From an uncultured Ruminococcus sp. (GTDB lineage Bacteria > Bacillota > Clostridia > Oscillospirales > Ruminococcaceae): DNA of 19,209 nucleotides. Below, piece by piece: positions 5,564 through 12,474 of the stretch; positions within the stretch are counted from its first letter, which is position 1, and the number at the start of each line of letters is the position of its first letter. Position numbers and translations under genes: made by a program. The stretch lies in the NCBI GenBank assembly GCA_900553675.1, contig USEH01000015.1, forward strand, positions 1 through 19,209, given 5' to 3'. The notes beneath the pieces are model-generated. The model had not been told where the DNA came from and made no database searches. It saw nothing but the letters and a program-made list of their open reading frames with translations.

Positions 5564-7597
5564 ATGAATAAACTTGTATGTAAAATTGCAGTAAGTATTG
5601 TTGTAATATGTACTTTGTTATTTACACTATCGATTAGTGCTGTTGCTGTCGAGATGCCAACAATTAAGATATCCTCTTCTGAAGCAAGTGCAGATGAAGT
5701 AATTGAAGTTACGGTTTCATTGGCAAATAATCCAGGTATAGTATCTATGAAGCTTCAGATTGGGTATGATAAGTCAAGCTTAACTCTTTTAGAAATAAAA
5801 GATGCAGGCAATTTCAGTGTGGCAAATCACAATAAGGACGAAAATTTGCTTGTATGGGAAGGTGATACTCTTGAACAGAATATAACCTACAATGGAACTA
5901 TAGCGATATTGAGGTTTAAGGTTAATAACGGGGCAAAAGGAAACAGTACAATAGGATTATCATATAATCTAAATGATTATGATATATTTAATCATGATAT
6001 GAAAACAGTTGAATTCAATGTTGTTTCAGGCGTTGTTTCCATCACCTGCCCCCACACCAACAAGACCGAAGTAGCTGCCGTTCCCGCCACCTGCAAGACA
6101 GAAGGAACAAAGGCACATGAAAAGTGCTCCGACTGCGGCAAGCTCTTCTTAAACGGCAAAGAAGTGACCGAGGCTGAAATCAGCATTCCTAAGGATCCTG
6201 CTAATCACGATGGCGAGACCGAAATAAGAAACGCCGTTTCTGCCACCGAAGAAGCGGAAGGCTACACCGGTGACACTTACTGCCTCGGCTGCAATCAGAA
6301 AATCAAGGACGGTGAAAAGATAGACAAGCTTGACCATGCACACGCCATGACCCACACCGCTGCGACTGCACCCACCTGCACCACCGATGGTGTAGTAGAG
6401 CACTGGACCTGTTCAAAGTGCGGCAACAGCTATGCCGACGAAGCGGGAACCGTAAAGCTTGAAAGCACCGTAGACCCCAAGCTTGGTCATAAGACAGAGC
6501 TTAAGGATGCCAAGGAAGCCACCTGCACCGAGGACGGCTACACCGGCGACGAAATCTGCACCGTCTGCAATGAGACTGTCAAGAAGGGCGAGGCAGTAGC
6601 CGCTAAGGGTCATACAGTCGAGAAGGTCGACGAAAAGGCAGCCACCTGCTCCGAAGACGGATATACCGGCGACGAGGTTTGCACAGTCTGCAACGAAATA
6701 ATTAAGAAGGGCGAGATTATCCCCGCAACCGGCAAGCACGAGGAAGAGGTAAGAGACACCAAGGAAGCCGACTGCACTAACAAGGGCTACACCGGTGACA
6801 CCTACTGCAAGCTCTGCGGCAAAAAGCTTAAGGACGGCGAGGTCATTCCCCCCGATGACACCTTTCACGGCACTATGGAATATCACGAAAAAGTGGCTGC
6901 TACCTGTATTAATACCGGTACTTGCGAGTATTGGCATTGCACTGAGTGTGATAGGAATTATTCGGACGAAAAGGGCACGCTCAAAATAGAAAAAGTGGAA
7001 GACCTTGTTCTCCCCATCGACCCCAATAACCATGTGAACACCGAGATTCGCGACGTTAAGTCTGCAACCTGCTCTTCCGAGGGCTACACCGGAGACAAGT
7101 ACTGCACCGACTGCAATACTCTTATTGCAAGCGGAAGCATCTTAGCCATCAATCCTGATGGACATAACTTTGTCAACAACAAGTGCGAGTACTGCGGCAA
7201 GATTCAGGTAACCTACTATCCGCCTACGTTCACCTACATAGATGATGAAACCCACCTTGCGGGCGGAAACATCAGAAGTCACGTCCCCGATTCATTAACC
7301 ATGCACACAGACGGCGTGTATGAGTGGAACTATTGCTTGTACTGCCAGCACGAATATGGCAGAGTTCCCGTAACTGAAGCTGACATCAATATCGATGATT
7401 CTGTAGATTTGATAGTAGATGATCCTGTTCAGTCCACCAACGACGGCGACGATATCGACGTTGACGATAACACCGATGACAACACCGACGCTGACGTAGC
7501 CGAGCCCGAGGATAACAATCCTCCTACCGGCATAGCAATCGCTTTACTGCCTATGGCTTTGGCAATGGCAGCTGCAACTATCGTCAGGAAAAAATAG
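5564..7597 (+). CDS. Wall-anchored cohesin-like protein with CxxC repeats (NPPTG sorting signal)
   Basis: This 677-residue protein has a signal peptide (about 1-29, ending SAVAV). A cohesin-like domain follows (33-160; VSLANNPGIVSMKLQIGYDK), clearly homologous to the one in the preceding gene. Residues 161-595 are Cys-rich repeats with a period near 41 residues (ATCTEDGYTGDEICTVCNE and relatives). An Asp-rich linker spans 609-650. The C terminus has NPPTG (652-656), a hydrophobic helix and RKK, which together form a sortase-type wall-sorting signal. No sortase gene is in the window. The ribosome binding site is AAAGGA. The gene sits 20 nt after the M23/dockerin gene, so they are surely one operon. 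I infer that its cohesin displays dockerin-bearing proteins, perhaps its neighbour, on the wall. The role of the CxxC units is unknown; metal binding is possible. The cohesin segment is AT-rich while the repeats are GC-rich. Confidence 0.85.
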   Translation: MNKLVCKIAVSIVVICTLLFTLSISAVAVEMPTIKISSSEASADEVIEVTVSLANNPGIVSMKLQIGYDKSSLTLLEIKDAGNFSVANHNKDENLLVWEGDTLEQNITYNGTIAILRFKVNNGAKGNSTIGLSYNLNDYDIFNHDMKTVEFNVVSGVVSITCPHTNKTEVAAVPATCKTEGTKAHEKCSDCGKLFLNGKEVTEAEISIPKDPANHDGETEIRNAVSATEEAEGYTGDTYCLGCNQKIKDGEKIDKLDHAHAMTHTAATAPTCTTDGVVEHWTCSKCGNSYADEAGTVKLESTVDPKLGHKTELKDAKEATCTEDGYTGDEICTVCNETVKKGEAVAAKGHTVEKVDEKAATCSEDGYTGDEVCTVCNEIIKKGEIIPATGKHEEEVRDTKEADCTNKGYTGDTYCKLCGKKLKDGEVIPPDDTFHGTMEYHEKVAATCINTGTCEYWHCTECDRNYSDEKGTLKIEKVEDLVLPIDPNNHVNTEIRDVKSATCSSEGYTGDKYCTDCNTLIASGSILAINPDGHNFVNNKCEYCGKIQVTYYPPTFTYIDDETHLAGGNIRSHVPDSLTMHTDGVYEWNYCLYCQHEYGRVPVTEADINIDDSVDLIVDDPVQSTNDGDDIDVDDNTDDNTDADVAEPEDNNPPTGIAIALLPMALAMAAATIVRKK

Positions 7598-7624
7598 TAT
7601 AGCATAATAAGCAACCGAAATGGA

Positions 7625-7664
7625 AATCCGCTCCGCAGGGAACCCCCCGCGAAGCGGATTTTTT
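7625..7664 (+). terminator. Rho-independent terminator of the M23/cohesin operon
   Basis: AATCCGCT (7625-7632) pairs with AGCGGATT (7653-7660), with further pairing of CCGC and GGG inside. A run of six T (7659-7664) follows. It lies 28 nt after the stop codon of the wall-anchored protein, between that gene and the convergent prfB. Confidence 0.8.
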
Positions 7665-7674
7665 ATACAATCTA

Positions 7675-8793
7675 TTACTTCTCCAGCGTTCCATTAGACA
7701 GCGCCTTAAGATACGCATTAATAAACCCATCCAAATCCCCGTCCATGACCGCCTGCACGTTGCCGTTTTCAAAGCCTGTGCGGTGGTCTTTGACAAGTGT
7801 ATACGGCATGAAGACATACGAGCGTATCTGCGAGCCCCACGCTATTTCCTTCTGGACGCCCTTTATGTCCTCGATTTTGGCAAGATGCTCGCGCTCCTTG
7901 ATTTCAACCAGCTTTGCAATCAGCATTTTCATTGCGTATTCGCGGTTCTGCACCTGACTGCGCTGGGTCTGGCAGGAGGTTACAATTCCGGTTGGGATAT
8001 GCGTAAGCCTTACTGCCGAGGAGGTTTTGTTTATGTGCTGGCCGCCCGCGCCGCTGGAACGGAAAACGTCCATCTTAATGTCTTCCGGGCGTATCTCAAC
8101 GCTCATATCGTCGTCGATTTCGGGCATTACTTCAAGCGCGGAGAAGGAGGTATGGCGCGAGCCCGAAGCGTCGAACGGCGATATCCTTACCAACCGGTGA
8201 ACACCAGCTTCGCTTTTAAGATATCCATAGGCGTTTTCGCCCTCTATTATCACCGACGCACTTTTTATTCCAGCGTCGCCGCCGTCGAGCGTGTCAAGCA
8301 CCGAGACCTTGTAGCCGTGCTGTTCGCCCCAGTGGATATACATTCGCAACAGCATTTCAGTCCAGTCCTGAGCCTCGGTTCCGCCCGCTCCGGCGTGGAA
8401 ATTGAGTATCGCGTTGGAGTGGTCGTATTCGCCGGTGAGCAGGGTTGAAAGGGTCAGCTTGTCTATTTTGTCGCAGAAACCGTCGATTTCCTGCTTTATC
8501 TCCTCGATAAGCTCGTCGTCGTTTTCTTCCTTGTACATTTCTATCATGGTGGCAATGTCTTCGGCTTGAACATTCAGCCTGCGGTCGTTTTCAACTGCGT
8601 TTTCCAGCGACTTTGTGCGCTGAAGTATCTTCTGGGATTTATCCATATCGTCCCAGAAGCCTGGTTCGGCAGCCTTGTTGTGGAGCTGTTCGATTTCCTC
8701 CTTGGCGGCTTCGATATTCAGCACCGAATGAAGCTCGCGGAGCTTGGGGAGATATTCCGAAAGCCTGCCGTTAAGCTCGTCAATTAGAAGCAT
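7675..8793 (-). CDS. prfB: Peptide chain release factor 2
   Basis: This 372-residue protein is colinear with RF2 throughout. It recognises UGA/UAA stop codons and releases the nascent chain on the ribosome. The stop-codon recognition motif SPF is at 205-207. The catalytic GGQ is at 250-252 in SSGAGGQHINKTSSAVR. NFHAGAGGTEAQDW and GSQIRSYVF are also typical of the family. The start at 8793 has GGAGG about 7 nt upstream. Unlike in many bacteria, no in-frame UGA or CUUUGA slip site interrupts the early codons (LPKLRELHSVLN), so autoregulatory +1 frameshifting appears absent. The gene is convergent with the cohesin operon and divergent from dinB. Confidence 0.97.
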   Translation of the reverse strand: MLLIDELNGRLSEYLPKLRELHSVLNIEAAKEEIEQLHNKAAEPGFWDDMDKSQKILQRTKSLENAVENDRRLNVQAEDIATMIEMYKEENDDELIEEIKQEIDGFCDKIDKLTLSTLLTGEYDHSNAILNFHAGAGGTEAQDWTEMLLRMYIHWGEQHGYKVSVLDTLDGGDAGIKSASVIIEGENAYGYLKSEAGVHRLVRISPFDASGSRHTSFSALEVMPEIDDDMSVEIRPEDIKMDVFRSSGAGGQHINKTSSAVRLTHIPTGIVTSCQTQRSQVQNREYAMKMLIAKLVEIKEREHLAKIEDIKGVQKEIAWGSQIRSYVFMPYTLVKDHRTGFENGNVQAVMDGDLDGFINAYLKALSNGTLEK

Positions 8794-8848
8794 TAGTATT
8801 CCTCCATATTATAGGGATAGTTTATTCAATATAATAGTATACAAGGTT

Positions 8849-8877
8849 ATTATAACATATTGCCGATTGAAAAGCAA
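8849..8877 (-). promoter_or_regulatory. Putative prfB promoter
   Basis: On the minus strand, TTGCTT (8877-8872) and TATAAT (8854-8849) are spaced by 17 bp. They lie about 55 nt upstream of the prfB start. Confidence 0.55.
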
Positions 8878-8991
8878 GATGAAATTAAGGGAAACACGCG
8901 CTCTACATGAAAATAATCAATCCCGCAAATAGTGGAAGAAGTTGAGATGATACGGCATTGAATTACCCTGCAAAAATATCCGATTTCCCTA

Positions 8992-9020
8992 TTGACTCTT
9001 GCGAACGTATGTGCTATAAT
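8992..9020 (+). promoter_or_regulatory. Promoter of the DNA polymerase IV gene
   Basis: TTGACT (8992-8997) and TATAAT (9015-9020) are separated by 17 bp, close to the sigma-A consensus. LexA-type boxes overlap the spacer and the presumed start site. Confidence 0.8.
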
Positions 9021-9046
9021 AGAACAAACGTTCAGAACATAAGTTC
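9003..9046. promoter_or_regulatory. Three LexA-type (SOS) boxes
   Basis: Gram-positive LexA sites have the core GAAC-N4-GTTC. Two perfect cores are present: GAACAAACGTTC (9022-9033) and GAACATAAGTTC (9035-9046). A one-mismatch site, GAACGTATGTGC (9003-9014), lies between the -35 and -10 elements. All three cover the promoter and start of transcription of the polymerase gene, so repression by LexA and induction by DNA damage are strongly implied. lexA itself is not in the window. Confidence 0.8.
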
Positions 9047-9066
9047 TTTTTGCGGAGGAATCTGAT

Positions 9067-10305
9067 ATGAAGGACATTCTTCACTGCGACTTAAATAACT
9101 TTTACGCCTCGGTTGAAATCCGTGATAACCCCTCCCTTGCCGACAAGCCCATAGCGGTCTGCGGAAGCATAGAGGACAGGGCGGGAATAGTGCTTGCCAA
9201 AAACTATCTTGCAAAATCCTACGGCATAAAAACCGCCGAAACCATCTACGAAGCAAAGGCAAAATGCCCATTCCTTGTAATCGTCAGCCCACATATGGAA
9301 AAGTACACTGCCGTTTCAAAGCAGGTTCGCGAAATCTACTCGCGGTATACCGACCTTGTGGAGCCGTTCGGCATGGACGAGTGCTGGCTGGATATAACCG
9401 GCTCGCACTATCTGTTCGGCTCGAATGAAAAGATGGCGTTCGACATAAAGGAAACCGTCAAGCGCGAAACAGGTCTTACCATCTCGGTCGGAGTCAGCTT
9501 TACAAAGATTCTTGCAAAGCTGGGCTCAGACATGAAAAAGCCCGACGCTATAACCGTTCTTTCCAAAGACTCATACATGGACAAAATAAAAGACCTCGCC
9601 GTTGGCGAGATGATAGGCATAGGTCCCGCAACCCAAAAGGCGCTGGCACGGTGCGGCATATTCACCCTTGGCGAGCTTTCTAAAGCCGACCCCGACACCC
9701 TTACTCGCCGTTTAGGCAAGGCAGGAATATGCATATGGAGGGCTGCCAACGGCTTCGACGACTCCGAAGTCCACGAGCTTAACTACTCCCGCGAGATAAA
9801 GTCGGTGGGCAACTCCACCACCCTGCGCTACGACCTTACCGACAGCGAGCAGGTCTGGCAGGTAATGCTTTCGCTTTCGGATCAGGTAACCCAAAGAATG
9901 CGCCGCGACGGACTCTGCGCCTGCGGGGTGTGCATATCGGTAAAAACCAACGATTTAGCCTACCGCGAATATCAGGCGCGGCTCGACTATCCCCTACGCT
10001 CGCCTTTGGCGCTTGCCAAGGCGGGATTCAGGCTGTTTTCGGAGAGATTCGGCTGGCACCTTCCCATAAGAGCCGTGGGCATACGCGGCATAAACCTTAT
10101 ATCCTCGCAGGATTGCAGGCAGTATTCAATGTTCTGCGACCCCAAAAAGCTTGAAAAGCAAGAGCGCCTTGCCGACGTTTCAGACTCCCTTCGCTCGCGG
10201 TTCGGCAAAAAAATAATCTACCCCGCAAGAATGCAGAACGAGCTTTACTCCGCACACAAAAAGCTCAACGTTTTCAATCATATCGAGCTTTTAGAGGCGC
10301 AGTAG
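9067..10305 (+). CDS. dinB: DNA polymerase IV (Y-family translesion polymerase)
   Basis: This 412-residue Y-family polymerase copies past damaged bases at low fidelity. The palm starts with HCDLNNFYASVE, containing catalytic D8. The second acidic pair is D104-E105 in FGMDECWLDITGS. VSVGVSFTKILAKLGSDMKKPDA (148-170 region) and the helix-hairpin-helix stretch MIGIGPATQKAL are typical. The C-terminal third is the little-finger domain. I do not see a clear beta-clamp-binding peptide at the C terminus (it ends FNHIELLEAQ). GGAGG precedes the ATG by about 8 nt. Control by LexA is indicated by the boxes at 9003-9046. The DLNNFYASVE form, rather than DMDAFFASVE, is common in clostridial DinB-like proteins; a UmuC-like assignment is the alternative. 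Confidence 0.93.
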   Translation: MKDILHCDLNNFYASVEIRDNPSLADKPIAVCGSIEDRAGIVLAKNYLAKSYGIKTAETIYEAKAKCPFLVIVSPHMEKYTAVSKQVREIYSRYTDLVEPFGMDECWLDITGSHYLFGSNEKMAFDIKETVKRETGLTISVGVSFTKILAKLGSDMKKPDAITVLSKDSYMDKIKDLAVGEMIGIGPATQKALARCGIFTLGELSKADPDTLTRRLGKAGICIWRAANGFDDSEVHELNYSREIKSVGNSTTLRYDLTDSEQVWQVMLSLSDQVTQRMRRDGLCACGVCISVKTNDLAYREYQARLDYPLRSPLALAKAGFRLFSERFGWHLPIRAVGIRGINLISSQDCRQYSMFCDPKKLEKQERLADVSDSLRSRFGKKIIYPARMQNELYSAHKKLNVFNHIELLEAQ

Positions 10306-10311
10306 GAGGCT

Positions 10312-10518
10312 TTACCTGTTGGTTTTGGGGTTGTCAGTCCTTTCAAGAAGGTAGTCGATGGAAACGTCGAAATAATCGGCTATTTTAATAAGGGTTGCAT
10401 AGTCCGCCTGACGCTCCATGTTTTCGTAGCGGCTTATGCTGTTCTGGTTCATATGCAGGTCCATTGCCATTTTAAGCTGTGAAAGATGTTTCTTTTTTCG
10501 CAGTTCTCTTAATCTCAT
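10312..10518 (-). CDS. Small Xre-family helix-turn-helix protein
   Basis: This 68-residue protein is a single Cro/CI-type DNA-binding domain: MRLRELRKKKHLSQLKMAMD, then LHMNQNSISRYENMERQADY, then IKIADYFDVSIDYLLERTDN. There is no room for a sensor domain. GAGG lies about 5 nt before the ATG. The stop is only 6 nt from the end of the convergent polymerase gene, with no terminator between them. Its target is unknown. Palindromic sites at 10663-10704, about 150 bp upstream of its start, are candidates. No toxin gene is adjacent, so an antitoxin role has no support. Confidence 0.85.
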   Translation of the reverse strand: MRLRELRKKKHLSQLKMAMDLHMNQNSISRYENMERQADYATLIKIADYFDVSIDYLLERTDNPKTNR

Positions 10519-10549
10519 AATACCTCGTCAATCTATTAATGCTTTTCTC

Positions 10550-10577
10550 ATTATAATAATTGTTCAAAACCGTACAA
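10550..10577 (-). promoter_or_regulatory. Putative promoter of the small Xre gene
   Basis: On the minus strand, TTGTAC (10577-10572) and TATAAT (10555-10550) have a 16-bp spacer. They lie about 32 nt upstream of the start codon. Confidence 0.55.
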
Positions 10578-10654
10578 ATAGTCGCCGCTATGTCACCGAT
10601 CATTTGTAAATTCATGGATTTTATCAATTTAAACGGAAAATAGCATTTTATCTA

Positions 10655-10683
10655 TTGACATAATTATACCAATATGGTATAAT
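10655..10683 (+). promoter_or_regulatory. Consensus promoter with overlapping 9-bp inverted repeat
   Basis: TTGACA (10655-10660) and TATAAT (10678-10683) are spaced by exactly 17 bp, a perfect consensus match. ATTATACCA (10663-10671) and TGGTATAAT (10675-10683) form an inverted repeat covering the spacer and the -10. This looks like an operator. No protein-coding gene lies downstream on this strand before a strong terminator. Confidence 0.85.
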
Positions 10684-10689
10684 AGATAT

Positions 10690-10704
10690 ATCCCGAAACG
10701 GTAT
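10690..10704. promoter_or_regulatory. Second operator-like site
   Basis: ATCCCGAAACGGTAT resembles ATACCAATATGGTAT (10666-10680), lies 24 bp downstream of it, and has CCG/CGG arms. It covers the presumed transcription start region of the small-RNA promoter. Confidence 0.4.
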
Positions 10705-10746
10705 AATTTGAGATAAAGTTATGCCCGCCGAGGGTTCTCCATCTTT

Positions 10747-10793
10747 AAAAGCCCCCGCCGCTGTGTTTTTATCCACAGTGGCGGGGGCTTTTT
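10747..10793 (+). terminator. Strong Rho-independent terminator
   Basis: GCCCCCGCCGCTGTG (10751-10765) pairs with CACAGTGGCGGGGGC (10774-10788). It is flanked by AAAA on the left and TTTTT on the right. The single non-Watson-Crick position is a G-U wobble on the plus strand but a C-A mismatch on the minus strand, so it fits a plus-strand transcript best. It probably also ends the convergent esterase transcript, which runs through it from the right. Confidence 0.85.
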
Positions 10794-10822
10794 GTGATGT
10801 TAATGCTTACTGATTCAGCCTA

Positions 10823-12352
10823 TTAAGGAGCCATCCACCAATCGGTAAAGCCATCCATAGACTTGTCAACGTTCTGCTCAAGAGCAAACACCGAGGTGTT
10901 CAGGTCTTCAAGCTTATGATCCGGCTCTTTGCCGTAAACGTGATAATCAAAGTAGTCGGTCATGTACTCAATATCCTCCGGAATAACGGCATGACCCTCC
11001 TTGTGGATGTTGATTGCGATATGATCCTCAATGCCCAGCGACCTGAATATCTCCTTTGCGCCAAGGTATGAATACCACATTGCGGGGGCGTTTACCCAGT
11101 CCTCATATATGCATGAGCCGATTATGAACATATATCTCGAATCGTCTGCCACAAGTCCCGCAAGCATATGCTGATCCATCGGCAGCTTTTCGGGATCCTT
11201 GAACTTTAAGAACATATCGTTAAACCATCCGCGCTCTGCCGAGGATTGCAGGCTTCCTATCGGCTCGTTCTGACCGTATTTATAGTCGGAAGGAACACCC
11301 TTAGACGAAAAGTCGTAGGTCTTTCCCTCAGACGTGTAGCGATAAAGTGCCAATCCTCCCGCGCCGGAGCAAGAAGGAGCAACCATCTTAAAGCGCTTTT
11401 CAAACGCTCCGCACACGGCGGCAGCCTTTCCCCAGCGCGAAACGCCTGTTACTATGGTGTTTTCGGGGCTTATGTTAAGCTCCTCTCCAAGACCCGCCTC
11501 CAAAGCGTCGATAATCTTAGAGCAGCCCCAGCCCCACGCCATCAGAACGCCGGTCTGCTCGGCTGGGTCATCTCCGTAGGGGTAAAGCTCATAAAACGCG
11601 CCTTGGTGCTTGGTATCGTCGGACGCAACCGGATAGCCAAAGAAATCGAGGGTGATGGTGGCATAGCCGTTTTTATTGGCTGTATCCTCGCTGATTCCTT
11701 GGTGCATACCGACTATAACAGGATATCCGCCCTCCGGAGCCGAAATCGACTCATCCGGCAGCATAACGGTCGCCTTAAAGCTTGTTTCAGCGCCGGTGGA
11801 TATCCTCTTTATCTTAATCGTGAGGGAGCCGTCTGCATATTCGTAGGAAAGCTCCTCGTCCGAGCCGTCCCTCCACACACCGTACATATAGTGCTGATAC
11901 ATTGCGCTCAGCTCTGCCGCACGTCCTGCCCACTCTTCGGGAGTATCAACAAAGCTGCCGTCGAGAAATGTAAAGGGGTCGGGAATGTCCGAAATCGCCT
12001 TTAAATCGGCAGGATCGGGAAACTTAGTTCCGTCGTTCAGATTGCCGATAACCGAATTAACCGTTTCCATTGCCGCATTGACCTCCGTTTCAGTTGCATT
12101 TTCATTTTCCATAACCGCCTTTGCGGATTCTATCGATTTTTTGAGATAGTCGCCGTTGAGATATGCCGAAGCGTCCATCCCCTCAGCCTCGGACACCAAG
12201 GCTTCAAGTCCTGACTTATCCACCGTAGCCTTAGCTTCTGTTTCAGGCTCGGAACCACCTGTAACTTCCCCATCGGAAGCTGTTTTTCCCGAACAGCCAA
12301 ACAGACTTAAAGACATTGCCATTGCCAAAAGAATACAAATAATCTTTTTCAT
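10823..12352 (-). CDS. Lipoprotein glucuronoyl esterase-like (CE15) with N-terminal FIVAR domain
   Basis: This 509-residue protein starts with a lipoprotein signal (lipobox SLFGC, C20) and a short polar linker. Residues 43-105 resemble a FIVAR three-helix domain, often found in surface proteins. The rest matches carbohydrate esterase family 15, which cleaves esters between glucuronoxylan and lignin. The nucleophile motif is GVSRWGKAA with S305. H454 (HKEGHAV) is the likely catalytic His. The acid is less clear: where many members have an acidic residue before SGxGG, this one has PSCSGAGG, so E417 or D418 (YEDWVNAP) may serve. GGAGGT precedes the ATG. The protein would sit on the outer face of the membrane. 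It stands alone, with its own promoter, and hints at use of plant cell-wall material. Confidence 0.82.
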   Translation of the reverse strand: MKKIICILLAMAMSLSLFGCSGKTASDGEVTGGSEPETEAKATVDKSGLEALVSEAEGMDASAYLNGDYLKKSIESAKAVMENENATETEVNAAMETVNSVIGNLNDGTKFPDPADLKAISDIPDPFTFLDGSFVDTPEEWAGRAAELSAMYQHYMYGVWRDGSDEELSYEYADGSLTIKIKRISTGAETSFKATVMLPDESISAPEGGYPVIVGMHQGISEDTANKNGYATITLDFFGYPVASDDTKHQGAFYELYPYGDDPAEQTGVLMAWGWGCSKIIDALEAGLGEELNISPENTIVTGVSRWGKAAAVCGAFEKRFKMVAPSCSGAGGLALYRYTSEGKTYDFSSKGVPSDYKYGQNEPIGSLQSSAERGWFNDMFLKFKDPEKLPMDQHMLAGLVADDSRYMFIIGSCIYEDWVNAPAMWYSYLGAKEIFRSLGIEDHIAINIHKEGHAVIPEDIEYMTDYFDYHVYGKEPDHKLEDLNTSVFALEQNVDKSMDGFTDWWMAP

Positions 12353-12377
12353 GTTTTGCGCACCTCCATTGTTATTA

Positions 12378-12405
12378 ATTATACCACTAAATTAATAAAA
12401 TGCAA
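12378..12405 (-). promoter_or_regulatory. Putative promoter of the CE15 lipoprotein gene
   Basis: On the minus strand, TTGCAT (12405-12400) and TATAAT (12383-12378) are spaced by 16 bp. They lie about 25 nt upstream of the ATG at 12352. Confidence 0.55.
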
Positions 12406-12474
12406 TAGGCTTTTGAGCAAAACTTATAAAAATTATTAATACTATGTCGGTAAATTTATCTATAATATCCCGAA

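Larger units (their letters stand above)
10690..10793 (+). ncRNA. Candidate small RNA of about 100 nt
   Basis: A perfect consensus promoter (10655-10683) would start a transcript near 10690 that meets a very strong terminator ending at 10793. Between them lies a segment (10706-10750) with AGAT (10711-10714) and ATCT (10741-10744) able to pair around a GC-rich interior (GCCCGCCGAGGG). No open frame there has a ribosome binding site. The start of the RNA is inferred, and I cannot tell whether it belongs to a known RNA family. Confidence 0.6.

Noticed and set aside
6413..7033. 206-codon minus-strand open frame opposite the Cys repeats
   Set aside because: It is a mirror of the repetitive GC-rich coding strand (Ala/Gly/Val-rich), without ribosome binding site or family resemblance.
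7783..8448. 221-codon plus-strand open frame opposite prfB
   Set aside because: It is antisense to a highly conserved gene and has no recognisable domain.
10312..10518. Small Xre protein as an antitoxin
   Set aside because: There is no adjacent toxin-like gene; its neighbours are the polymerase gene and the small-RNA region.
10722..10814. Short open frame (about 30 codons) starting ATGCCCGCC within the small-RNA region
   Set aside because: No good ribosome binding site is present, and it would run through the terminator hairpin.
11246..12004. 252-codon plus-strand open frame opposite the CE15 gene
   Set aside because: It is antisense to a well-supported lipoprotein gene, Arg/Ser-rich, and has no ribosome binding site.
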